Assembly: GCA_017311185.1 (NCBI GenBank)
Contig: JAESUZ010001522.1
Location: forward strand, 186,001 to 250,000
Reading direction: 5' to 3'
Origin: Proteles cristata cristata
Taxonomy: Eukaryota; Chordata; Mammalia; Carnivora; Hyaenidae
DNA length: 64,000 bases
Position numbers and translations under genes: made by a program. The notes beneath the pieces were generated by a model. It had not been told where the DNA came from. It worked only from the letters and a program-made list of their open reading frames with translations, and searched no databases. Shown here piece by piece: positions 1 through 10,145 of the stretch; the first letter of the stretch is position 1; each line of letters opens with the position of its first letter.

Positions 1-532
1 ACTATTTAAACTGGTCTAAGGCTCTTCACCTTGGTTAGGAAAAGATGTGAATGGAATGTGATGGAGTCGAACAAAATCATATGAGGAAGCAGAGCTTTTC
101 TTTGGATCTGTTTTGAAGAGGTAGCTGTGCATTTAGTACGTTCCTTAAATGCTTCAAAAATGCTGTGGGATTTCGGTTTAGAACAATTTATTTTCGGGTT
201 TTACAGCAGTTCCTGTTTTCCATTGTGGTAGGTAGAAAGCTACCCTGGCCTTAAGGAAAGGGAGAGAATATAATGAGGGCATCTGAGGTCATAGCTCATT
301 GCCTGTGTGGCTTGACTATTTTGTTACTCAAGTTTTCATAACCTCCACCTTAAAAAACAAAGTCCATGGCAAGGTGAAATCTCACAAGATCTATAGGAAA
401 GTTTGCCATCTGCCTTGTAAATTAAAATAGGCATCTGTTATTCAGATTAATACAGAGAACTAAAATGGAGGACTGGATTCATCAAAGGAATAGCACACTT
501 TACTATCGTACAGGAGATTTCCATTTTTTTTA
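1..532. other. Non-genic sequence, nothing recognised
   Basis: No convincing exon, RNA gene or repeat is visible. Short open frames here have no recognisable protein similarity and run into repeat sequence to the right. Confidence 0.5.
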
Positions 533-1235
533 CTTAAACTTCCATTTTATTTTTTTTTCTTTCATAGTTTATTGTCAAGTTGGTTTCCATATAACACCCA
601 GTACTCATCCCAACAAGTGCCCTCTTCCGTGCCCAGCTCCCTCTTTCCCTTCTCCCCCACCCCCATCAGCCCTCAATTTGTTTTCAGCATTCAAGAGTCT
701 TTCATGGTTTTCCCCCCTCCCTCTCCCCAACTATTTTTCCCCTTTTCCTCTCCCATGGTCCCCATTAAGTTTCTCCTAGTCCACCTATAAGTGAAAGCAT
801 ATGGTATCTGTCTTTCTCTCCCTGACTTATTTCGCTCAGCATAACACCCTCAAGTTCCATCCACATTGCTACACATGGCCAGATTTCATTGTTTCTCATT
901 GCCGTGTAGTATTCCATTGCATAGATAAACCACATCTTCTTGATCTATTCATCAGTTGATGGACACTTAGGCTCTTTCCATGATTTGGCTATTGTTGAAA
1001 GTGCTGCTATGAACATTGGGGTACATGTGCTCCTATGCATCAGCACTCCTGTCTCCCTTGGGTAAATTCCTAGCAATGCTACTACTGGGTCATAGAGGAG
1101 TTCCATTGTTAATTTTTTGAGGAACCTCCACACTGTCTTCTAGAAGGGCTGTACCAGCTTTCATTCCCGCCAGCAGTGTAGGAGGGTGCCTGTTTCTCCA
1201 CATCCTTGCCAGCATCTATAGTCTCCCCCATTTTT
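533..1235 (-). mobile_element. 5'-truncated L1, 3' end
   Basis: The reverse complement of this stretch follows the last ~650 bp of the full-length L1 found at 10146-17240. It begins with a T-run (the inverted poly-A), then tttattgtcaa, and proceeds into the end of ORF2. The minus-strand frame at 945-1133 is a decayed ORF2 C-terminal piece, containing RFLKKLTMEL and FIAALSTIAK. It is truncated at its 5' side and non-functional. Its similarity to the nearby L1 suggests a carnivore-lineage insertion rather than an ancient mammalian one. Confidence 0.88.
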
Positions 1236-1351
1236 AAATAGTAGCAAATGCACTGGTAGATGAAGTATGGGACCAATAAGCAGATTAAAAGAAAATATAT
1301 TTTTCCTTCAGTAAAATAAATAAAGGAAACAGCATAAAAAAATTAAAAACA

Positions 1352-1523
1352 GGGGCACCTGGGTGGCTCAGTCAGTTGAGCACTGATGTCAGCTAGGGTC
1401 ATCATCTCACATTTGATGAGTTCAAGCCCTGGGTCAGGCTCTGTGCTGACAGCTAAGAGCCTGAATCCTGTTTTGGATCCTGTGTCTTCTTTTCTTCCTG
1501 CCCCTCCCCCTGCTCACACTCAG

Positions 1524-1557
<34 letters not shown>

Positions 1558-1592
1558 AAAAATAGAATAAATATAAAAAAATTAATTAAAAA
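1352..1592 (+). mobile_element. tRNA-derived SINE (felid SINEC type)
   Basis: Head ggggcacctgggtggctcag carries the A box. The B-box region near 1420 (gagttcaagccc) is degraded. These are followed by ctctgtgctgacagct, a (tc)n run at 1516-1556 and an A-rich tail. Full length and moderately diverged. Confidence 0.9.
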
Positions 1593-1847
1593 TAAGATGC
1601 TATAAGTAATGAGTATTCATATATCAAAAATCTCTTAAATAGTAGGTCATATCTCCTAAATACAAATAAAATCAACAGGAGGATGGAAAGTATAGGTTGA
1701 GGCAGTCTCCTCCAAAGACTCCCAAAACCTCCCCCAAAGACGGAAAAATAGAAGAACAAAGATAAGAACATTATAGAATTAGACAACATTAACTCAGCAG
1801 TATTTCAGGGAGTGAGAATGAAAGCATGTAACAAAGGAAATCATCAA

Positions 1848-1938
1848 AGGAGGAGGAGGAGGGGGTAAAGAAGGAGGAGGAGGGGGTAAAGAAGGAGGAG
1901 GAGGAGGAAAAGTGCAGGGAGAAGGTGAGGGAGGAGGA
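1848..1938 (+). repeat. GGA-rich purine tract
   Basis: Repeated aggaggagg and gggggtaaagaagg units. A block of about 24 bp (aggaggagggggtaaagaag) occurs twice in tandem and a third time imperfectly. All-purine strand; a homopurine mirror-type sequence. Confidence 0.8.
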
Positions 1939-2362
1939 GATGACAGAAGAAAATTTCCAACAACAAGTTGAAAAGAATGTGCTTTCCTCAACTGAAAGAC
2001 TAAGTGCCTAGCACAGTTACTAGGAGAAAAAGAAATTTTTATTTTTGTAAAATAAAATTTTATTTAGTGGTTTAAAAAACCACTACCAAGAAATTTCAAA
2101 ATACTAGGCATAAAGATATGATATGGAAAACGTCCAAGCATAGTGCAGGTGAGGGGCTGGGGTGTGGGATGGGATGGGGAGGGGAGCAGAAGAAATTGTC
2201 AACAAGCCTAGGGCTCACAATGGCATTTGACTCTCAACTGCAATACTGTTGTCAGAAGATAATGGGATTGTGCCTTCCAAAATCTGAGAGCATTATTTCC
2301 AATCTAGGATTTTATGGTCAAATAGTCAAGTGGTGGGATTAGAGTAAAATATTTTAAAAGAT

Positions 2363-2363
2363 G

Positions 2364-2396
<33 letters not shown>

Positions 2397-2406
2397 AGAA
2401 AAAAAG
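2363..2406 (+). repeat. Poly-A / (AAAAG)n tract
   Basis: Run of 18 A followed by aaaag units. It is not preceded by any recognisable SINE or L1 body, so it may be an orphan retroposon tail or simple repeat. Confidence 0.7.
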
Positions 2407-3297
2407 ACGGTCTTTATGCACCCTTTCTCAGGAACCTACCAGATGTTCAAGTAAATTAAATTTGTAGACCAAGAAAGAAAAGATAGGGAGTTTGGGAAAC
2501 AGAAAAACCTAACTAGAGAGCCAGGTGAAGTAAATCCCTAACATGATGGTACAGGGAAGCCCTGGAAGCATGGCAGGGAAGCAGGTCCAGGAAGCGAAAC
2601 TTACCCAGCCAGAGCAAGAACATTCCTGGGATTCTGGAAGGATTGTTCTAAGAAACAAAATAGCCACATTCACCTATTGTTTATAAACATATTCTGGGGA
2701 GCTTTATTCACAATAATGGGAGGGAGTTTAGGCACCAATCAGTGGAAGGTACATAAGAAATGAATTAAGCAAATAAGAGGCATTTGATTAAAGTCAGGGA
2801 AGTAAAGTTATACAAGAAAATGCTTCCTTCATTAATGAGTATTTGGTGCAGCTGTGATTATTATATGACAATATTAATGTCAAATTGAATATTAACCTAA
2901 CATGGTATAGAACTTCATTAGGCAAAGAGAGAAATGGTATATTTGGAAATTAAACCTTCATCTTTCATAGTATGAAGTCAATACATAATTAGTATTGAAA
3001 GAATCAAAAAGATAATAATATTGGCATAAGTTAGGAATATGATGGTAAATGTCAGAAGAAAATCAGTTGAATATCTTTCCCTCAGAAAACTAGATAAGGG
3101 GTGAGGAAAAGACCAGAAGACAATTTTTTTCCTTTATAAACTTTAAAGTGATTTGACTTTTTAGTAAATAAATAAGAAAATAAAATTTAATATGCAGTAA
3201 TATTAAATTATATCATTCAGATGATTCTACTATTTGAAAAAAATGTATTCCTCTAACTCAAAATATATACTTACAGGACTACCAAGGCCCTTTCCCC

Positions 3298-3425
3298 ATA
3301 TTTTTACTGAGGTATAGTTAGCAAATACAATTATATTTAAAGTGAACATTGGGATGATATGCTATATGTGTACATTTGAAAGGATTCCTCCCATCCAGTT
3401 AATTAACTAGAACATTATTTTATCT
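3298..3425 (-). mobile_element. Old L1 3'-end fragment
   Basis: The stretch tttactgaggtatagttagc followed by aaagtgaacattgggatgat and cctcccatccagttaatt follows the inverted 3' UTR pattern of mammalian L1M elements. Short and diverged; subfamily not assigned. Confidence 0.5.
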
Positions 3426-3665
3426 TAACAATTAAAAATATTAAAATTCTTTTACCTTATAAATCAACTGTCTGTTAACCTTACATCTCTTTCTGAATCA
3501 TGAATCTATGTGGTAGGAAAACCATCGAATTTGTAATTGATGTGTCCTTCATAAAGATTAAACCTATTTTGGTAAGAAATTTTTTCCTCTTCATGTTTGA
3601 AATAAAGTAATACTTACCCATTGCCCTGTAAAACTATAAGTGAGGTCTAAAAGTTTAGTTAAGTA

Positions 3666-3884
3666 GGGGCACTTTGGTGATTCAGTCTGTTAAGCATCTG
3701 ACTTCAGCTCAGGTCATGATCTCACAGTTTGTGGGTTCAAAGCCCATGTCGGGCTCTGTGCTGACAGCTCAGGACCTGGAAACTGCTTCAGATTGTGTCT
3801 CCCTCTCTCTCTGCCCTTCCCCCCAGTTGTGTGCTCCCCCCCCCGTCCCTTTCAGAAATAAATAAACATTTAAAATAAATAAAT
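3666..3884 (+). mobile_element. tRNA-derived SINE (felid SINEC type)
   Basis: Starts ggggcactttggtgattcag, with a B-box like gggttcaaagccc near 3734 and tail aaataaataaataaa. It is flanked by an imperfect 17-bp target-site duplication (aaaagtttagttaagta at 3649-3665 and aaaagtctagtcaagta at 3885-3901). Confidence 0.92.
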
Positions 3885-4342
3885 AAAAGTCTAGTCAAGT
3901 AAAATGTGGTTTTGCAAACAACATTGTGGACAAACTTTTCCAGTTAGTCTTCAAGTTATGGTGTGAAAAAATAAAACAATGACTTTTATTAGCTGTGTAA
4001 GAAATGAACTATGTATTATTACTAGCAGAATACATGACCTAATGGTCATGAGGTAATCATCTCCCCTCACTGCCTTCTAGAAGAGAAGTGACTTTGGGCA
4101 TGCCTTGTGGAGAATGGATGCTGTGCGGAGAACAGATGCTAACTGGTTGTCATGTTATACTCAAATCCATGTTATCCTGGGACATTCTTGCCAAGTTTGT
4201 TATATGGGCTATATGATGAGCCTTAATCAGTTTATTTCAATTTAAATAAAGTATATTTTGTATCAGTGAAGTACAAAGTATTGTGATGTGTGTATGGCAT
4301 GAAAGAATGGGAATGACAACACATGACATAATAGTGGAATTA

Positions 4343-4539
4343 GGGGGCTCCTGGGCGGCTCAGGCGGTTAAGCTGTCCGGCGTAGCCTCAGGTCATGATC
4401 TCGTGTGAAGCCCCATGTCGAGCTCTGCGCTGACAGCTCAGAGCTTGGAGCCTGACTTCGGATTCTGTGTCTCCCTCTCTTTCTGTCCCTCTCCTGTTCA
4501 TGCTGTCTCCCTCTCTCTCAAAAATAAAACATAAAAAAA
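4343..4539 (+). mobile_element. tRNA-derived SINE with internal loss at the B box
   Basis: Head gggggctcctgggcggctcag, then ctcaggtcatgatctcg. The expected B-box section ending in gggttcgagcccc is shortened to gtgtgaagcccca. It is flanked by an 11-bp direct repeat aatagtggaat at 4330-4340 and 4540-4550, which fixes both ends. Confidence 0.92.
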
Positions 4540-4550
4540 AATAGTGGAAT

Positions 4551-5071
4551 AGGTAGTGCCATGTGGATTTTTTCCTAGGATTCGATTCTAGTGTAGGGTC
4601 AGATCCCTGAGGCACAGTTTCTCACAGCTTGAACACCTTCAGACATGCAAATTGTCTAGACTAAGAGACAGCTTTTTGCAGTATTTTGCTCAGATTGCCT
4701 CTTTGGACCCTAATCAAGCTGAGGGGACTGTGAGCCATGCAGGCAGGAAGTTGTGTGGCTGAAGTCAGGAATCAGCCTGAAGTGGGCCTGAGGAGTCAGC
4801 CTGGAGGGAAAAGTCATCCTCCTCCCCCTCTCCTCCCCCAACCCTGGGAGCATCCTGCCAGCAATCTGGCCTTGTCCCGGGTTGGTAGGAAGAATGTGTA
4901 TGCATTTCTTTTCTCCTTCTTCCTCATGTTTATTTCCTTCTCCATCTTATCATCTCGTAACATCCTTGCTCACAGCCCCTGTAATCGCTTGGTTGGGCAG
5001 GTAATTGTTTTCCTGTGTCTAGGGCACAATGGACAATGATAATTTTGCTTGTATTCTGGGGCACAGAGATT
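4551..5071. other. Non-genic sequence
   Basis: Pyrimidine-rich patches (tcctcctccccctctcctcc near 4817) and a ~100-codon open frame at 4737-5039 with no recognisable domain. No splice-site or CpG evidence supports it as a gene. Confidence 0.4.
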
Positions 5072-5211
5072 CTTTTTTTTAAAAAATGATTATTTATTTA
5101 TTTTAAGAGAGAGAAAGAGAAGATGTTTGAGTGGGGAAGGGGCAGAGAGAGAGAAAGAGAGAGAGAGGGAGGGAGAGAGAGAGAATCCCAAGGAGGCTCC
5201 CCACTGTCAGC
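5072..5211 (-). mobile_element. 5'-truncated SINE fragment
   Basis: Contains the inverted SINE tail (tttatttattttaagagag), the gagaga block and the inverted actgtcagct segment, then stops, so the tRNA-like head is missing. An imperfect duplication (tctggggcacagagatt at 5055-5071, tctggggcatagcgatt at 5212-5228) brackets it, showing it was inserted already truncated. Confidence 0.85.
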
Positions 5212-5404
5212 TCTGGGGCATAGCGATTTTTTTAGGTAAAAACCATTTAGTGCTAGAATCATTAAACTTAGAAAGAAGAGCTATGATGTTGTCAATGTTA
5301 GATGGTCTTGCTGAAAATCATTATTGAAATAGTCATAGGAAATACAAAAATGAATTTCTAATATTTATTATCCCATTTTTTATTTATCACATGATTACAT
5401 GATA

Positions 5405-5595
5405 CATGCTGTGTGTCAGATATAGTTCTAAGCATTTTTATAAATATCAACTCATTGGATCCTTATACCAACTCTACAGGGTAGGTTCACTTTACAGATG
5501 AAGAAACTGAGGCCCAGAAAGATGAAATAAATTGCCCCAGGTCACAAAGCTAGTGAGCGACAACAGAGTTGGGAGTCAAACCCAGATAATCTGTA
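5405..5595 (-). mobile_element. MIR SINE
   Basis: The inverted MIR core is clear: ttacagatgaagaaactgag, then tgccccaggtcacaaagcta and a gagttgggagtcaaacccag end corresponding to its tRNA-like part. An ancient mammalian SINE, well preserved. Confidence 0.85.
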
Positions 5596-6109
5596 GAGTT
5601 GCTACTGTTTATTGTTATTCTGTGCTGTAGTGTGGTGACTATTGAATACATGTGAAGAGAGTTGAATTGTTCATCATAGTTGCTAACTTGATTTTACTTA
5701 TTTTCTTTATGATGTCCAACATCTGGGAAGTTTAAAGTTTAAAGATTGCTCAGGTGGTGAAAATGTTGTCAGGCCTATAAGGGTCTGGCAGTACAGATAA
5801 CTTAAAACCCTCCAACTATAAACACCAAGAATTGCTCAATAAATTATAACTAACATCCTTATAAATGCATGGCTGAACTGCTAAGAAAGGCAGGGAAATT
5901 GCCTTGGGCCAAAAATGAAGAAGGAACTGAAAATCAGGACTGTGAAACTGCAGAGTTGACACTGTCTGCCATGAGGTATTTATCACATTTGATCATATAG
6001 GGGCTTGAATTTAATACCAGTACAGGGAGAAAAAGAGACAGTTGGGACTGAGAGCCCCATCTTTATAGTGCTACTCCCTCAGTATGAGTGAGGGTTCAGG
6101 GAAAGGGAA
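5596..6109. other. Non-genic sequence
   Basis: No exon or recognisable repeat seen between the MIR and the old L1 piece that follows. Confidence 0.4.
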
Positions 6110-6470
6110 CTCAAAAGTTGTGGGAAGAATTATAAATGTATACAACCACTTTACAGAGCAATATGACAATGTCCTGTGAATTTTAATATGTGCATCTTTG
6201 TGACCAAAGCAATTCCTTTGCTAGGTTTATATGCTGGAGAAACTGTAGGCTATGGGAAAAATCAGACATGGACGAGAATTTTGTTGCAATGTTGTTTGCA
6301 TTAGTAAAAACTTGGAACAGGAGGGTAGATAAATGAATTGTGCTATATTCATTTAATGGAATGCAGAGAGCAGTGAAAATCAATGTACTGTAGACGTGTA
6401 TAATTCTAAAAACTTCACTTTTGTAAAAAAGGAAGACAAGTTGCAGAATATCTGTGGCATTAAACCTAAG
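6110..6470 (+). mobile_element. Old L1 3'-region fragment
   Basis: The order of motifs (accactttacagagcaatat, aattcctttgctaggttta, ttgcattagtaaaaacttgg, attcatttaatggaatgcag) follows the ORF2 C-terminal/3' UTR segment of old mammalian L1 elements. Reading frame destroyed; boundaries approximate. Confidence 0.65.
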
Positions 6471-6567
6471 AGCTGAAATGCAGAGAATCAGAAAGGATAA
6501 AAATCAAATTGTAATTCTTAACCTCAAGACAGAGACCAAAAAGGACTTCTTTCAAAAATGAAAGTCA

Positions 6568-6811
6568 TGGGGTGCCTGGGTGGCTCAGTCGGTTAAGCGG
6601 CTGACTTCGGCTCTGGTCATGATTTCACAGTTCTTGAGTTTGAGCCCTGTGTTGGGCTCTGTGCTGACAGCCCAGACCCTGGAGGCTGCTTTGGATTCTG
6701 TGTCTTCCTCTCTCTCTGACGCTCCCCTGCTCACGTGGTCTCTATCTCTCTCTCAAAAATAAATAAAAAACATTAAAAAATTAAAAATAAACATTAAAAA
6801 ATGTTTAAAAA
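6568..6811 (+). mobile_element. tRNA-derived SINE (felid SINEC type)
   Basis: Full-length copy with A box tggctcagtcggttaag, a B-box region gagtttgagccc and a long A-rich tail. It is bounded by a perfect 14-bp duplication aaaaatgaaagtca (6554-6567 and 6812-6825). Confidence 0.95.
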
Positions 6812-6826
6812 AAAAATGAAAGTCAC

Positions 6827-7269
6827 ACCAGCGTTGCAGATGACATTGGCTTCCACCTTGCAGACCAGACCTCCAAATCCAGGCCTGCAGCATGGCAAGA
6901 AAGATAGAATTTCGAATTACTAAATTGGAAATGTTTTCATATTCTTATTTGTTTCACCAAAATTCAAAACAACTCAATATATCTGTAACTCTGCTTTCTA
7001 GCCTCACCAAATGTCTCTCATTTCCTGAATACATAGATGCACATGGTTTCAAACTTAGGCAAAGTCATGTAATTTCCTTTTGCTTTTAAACTTGCATTTT
7101 TAGTTCATCATGCTACTCAACAAATAAAGATAATATTTTTTTGGGATCTGTTTACAACTGTGTGTCTGTTTTATGGCAATATTTTTCTCTGTCACAAACA
7201 ATTAAGAAAACTAAAATGCAACATGTGTTCAAGAAGATCTTGGAACCAACAAAATTTAACAATTATTGT
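6827..7269. other. Non-genic sequence
   Basis: No exon, RNA gene or repeat recognised. A 65-codon open frame at 6892-7089 has no known similarity. Confidence 0.4.
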
Positions 7270-9255
7270 TATTTCTTAAAATAACATCTTTATTGAGATA
7301 TAATTCACACAACAAATAATTCACCTATTTAAAGTGTACAACTGAATGGTTTTTAGTATAATCACAGAGTTGTACAACCATCAGCACAATAAGTTTTAGA
7401 ACATTTTCATTCCACTATGATAAACCCCATACCCACTCTATTTCTGCCCTTTGCTTTCCCCCTCCTCAACCCTACCTCCTCCTGCACTGCCTCCTGTTTT
7501 CTCTCAGCCCTAGGAAGCCATGAATCTACTTTTTGTTTGTATGGATTTGCCTGTTCTGGATATTCCATATGAGTAGAAGCATACAATATGTGTTGTTTTG
7601 TGACAGATATCTTTCACTTAGAACAACTGTTTTCCAGGTTCATCCATGCTGTAGCACATATCAGTACTACTTTCGTTTTTTATCACCAAATCATATTATA
7701 TTGTATGGTCATGTCACTTTTTATTTAGTCTTTATCAGGTAATGGATATTTGAGTATTTGGATTATTTCAGCTTTTTGGTTATTATGAATATTACTGCTG
7801 TGAACATTCATATGTAAATTTTTGTGTGGTCATGTGTTTTCATTTCTCATGAGTATACATCTAAAAGTGAAATTGCCGGATAGTATAATTGAATATGTAG
7901 CCCTTTAAGGAACTGCCAGACTGTTTTGTAAATTGGCAGCACCCTTTTCCATGCACACCAGCAGTGTATGAGGATTCCAAATTTTACACATCTTGGCCAA
8001 AACTTGTTATTATCTATTTTTGTGATTTTAGTACAGTCATGCTTGTGGGTGTAAGTGATACCTCCTTGTGGTTTTGAGCTGTATTTCTCAAATAGATCAT
8101 GATGTTAGGCACCTCTTCATTTGATTATTTATCATTTGTGTATCTACTTTGGAGAAAGTTCTGTTCAGCTCCTTTAATCATTTTTAATTGGGCTATTTGT
8201 CGTTTTTATTACTAAGTTGTAAGAATTCTTGATACACGTCCCTTATCAACTATATGACTTGAATATAATTTCTTTCATTCTCCGAGTTATCTTTTAAATT
8301 TCTAGTTATAGTTATATTTATAGTTTTAGATCTTACATTTAAGTGTTTGATCCCTTTTGAGTTAGTTTTTGTGTGTGGTATGGTAGGAGTCCAACTTCAT
8401 TCTTTAGCATATGCTATCTAGTTGTACCAATACCATTTGATGAAAATGCTATTTTTTCCCTTTTGAATTCTCTTGATACTCTTGTCTAAAATCAATTCAC
8501 CATAAATGTGAGGCTTTGTTTCTGGACTCTAAACTTTGTTCCACTGATATATATGCTTGTTCTTATGCTAGTACGGCACCATTTTGATTATTGCAGAGCT
8601 TTGTAGTAAGTTTTAAATTCAGAAGGTGTGCAAAATTCCAACTTTGCTCTTTTTCTTCAAGATTCTTTCTTTTATTCTGGGTCTTTTGTATTTCCATATG
8701 GATTTTAGGATCAGCATGCCACTTTTTGCAAAGAAGGCAGTTGGAATTCTGATGGCAATTTGCTGAATCCATAGATCAATTGGGGAGTATTACTATTTTA
8801 ATACTAAGTCTTTCAATCTATGAACATAAGATACCTTTCACTTTATTTAGGTCTTCTTTAATTTAACCAAACAATGTTTTATAATTTTCAGAATATGTTT
8901 TCTACTTTTAAAAAATATATTTATGTGTTTTATTCTTTTTGATGTTATTGAGCTTGTTGTGCTCATTCCCTTCTTGAGTTGTTAATTGAAAATGTATGAA
9001 AATATAATTGGTTTCTGTATTTTGAGTTTCAGTCTTACAACTTACCTAATAAATTCATTTCTTAGTTTTAATAGTTTTTTTAAGTGGATTCCTTAGGATT
9101 CTATATGTCTAAGAACTGCCATCTGCAAATATAGTTTTACTCCTTCTTTTCTAATTAGGATAACTTTTATTTCAATTTCTTGCCTAATTGTGCTGACTAG
9201 AACTTCCAATACAATGCTGAATAGAAGTGGTAAGATGTTATTTTTTTTAGCCTGT
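7270..9255 (-). mobile_element. Ancient L1 (L1M-type) 3' half
   Basis: Nearly 2 kb of inverted L1: a 3' UTR start like tctttattgagatataattc, then segments such as gaatattactgctgtgaaca and actgccagactgttttgtaa, running into inverted ORF2 sequence. Open frames are short and scrambled. This is an ancient mammalian L1, clearly more decayed than the one at 10146-17240. Confidence 0.85.
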
Positions 9256-9584
9256 GTTTTTCTCTGATTTTTTAAAATTTTCTTATGATTAGTGGTAAAG
9301 TAGTAAAATCAAAGAGCTTGTGTCTTTTGCTTACAAGCAGTAAAGAAGGAGTGAATTGGAGGAAATCAAACACTGTCCTATAGCTATTGACTGAGAACAA
9401 CTGAAAGGGGTGACCATTAGCAATATGAAAGGAAGAGAGCAGATGGGCTCTCATGGCTCTTTTACCAAAGAGTATGGAAGATTGGTCTGGGCCTGAAACA
9501 CTGTTTTGAGTACTAACAGCATGAAAGCTAGAGAAGGTTCCTTGTCACAATATATAGCTTATTTTTATTTTTGTTGATTTATTT
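9256..9584. other. Non-genic sequence
   Basis: Nothing recognisable apart from AT-rich spacer between the old L1 and the SINE pair. Confidence 0.4.
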
Positions 9585-9829
9585 TTAATGTTTATTTTTT
9601 TAATTAAAAATTTTTTTTTATTTTTGAGAGAGAGAGAGAGAGAGAGTGAGAGAGACAGAGCATGAGCAGGGGAGGGGCAGAGAGAGAGAGGGAGACACAG
9701 AATTGGAAACAGGCTCCAGGCTCTGAGCTGTCAGCACAGAGCCTGACACGGGGCTTGAAATCAGAAACTGTGAGATCATGACCTGAGCCAAAGTCCAATG
9801 CTCAATTGACTGAGCCACCCAGGTACCCC
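9585..9829 (-). mobile_element. tRNA-derived SINE (left member of a pair)
   Basis: Inverted full-length copy: T-rich tail, (ga)n run at 9628-9652, aggctccaggctctgagctg, then gactgagccacccaggtacc at its head. It abuts the next SINE directly, consistent with insertion into that element's A-tail. Confidence 0.92.
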
Positions 9830-10020
9830 TGTTTATTATTTTTGAGAGAGAGAGAGAGAGCACGCAGGAAAGAGTGGGGGAGGGGAAGAAAGAGGGGGAC
9901 AGAAAAACCTAAGCAGGTTCTGTGCTAACAGCAGACAGGCTCATGCAGGGATTGAGCTCACAAACCCTTGAGATCATGACTTGAGCAGAAGTCAGACTAA
10001 CTGGGCCACCCAGGCATCCC
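9830..10020 (-). mobile_element. tRNA-derived SINE (right member of a pair)
   Basis: A second inverted SINE with the same orientation, more diverged and slightly shorter, ending actgggccacccaggcatcc. Flanks on either side of the pair share agctta, suggesting the pair occupies one original insertion site. Confidence 0.88.
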
Positions 10021-10130
10021 AAAGCTTAGTCTTTTTAGAAAATGTATCAACTTTGTAGGATTATCACACAATCAAGAGTGCTTTAATACAATTGGATCTT
10101 AAAGTTTTGGCTGGAGGAAAAACTTCATTT

Positions 10131-10145
10131 AAAAAAACCCTTCTG
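10131..10145 (+). repeat. L1 target-site duplication, left copy
   Basis: aaaaaaacccttctg, identical to the right copy at 17241-17255. The nick site on the other strand reads ttttttt/aaatg, which fits the L1 endonuclease preference TTTT/AA. Confidence 0.95.

Larger units (their letters stand above)
1593..3297. other. Non-genic sequence with purine-rich simple repeats
   Basis: Apart from the GGA-rich block and the A-rich tract listed separately, this stretch shows no exon, RNA gene or repeat I recognise. The short frames encode low-complexity peptides (for example poly-proline on the minus strand) caused by the purine tract. Confidence 0.5.

Noticed and set aside
1794..1991. Proline-rich minus-strand frame
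   Set aside because: Produced by the (GGA)n purine tract.
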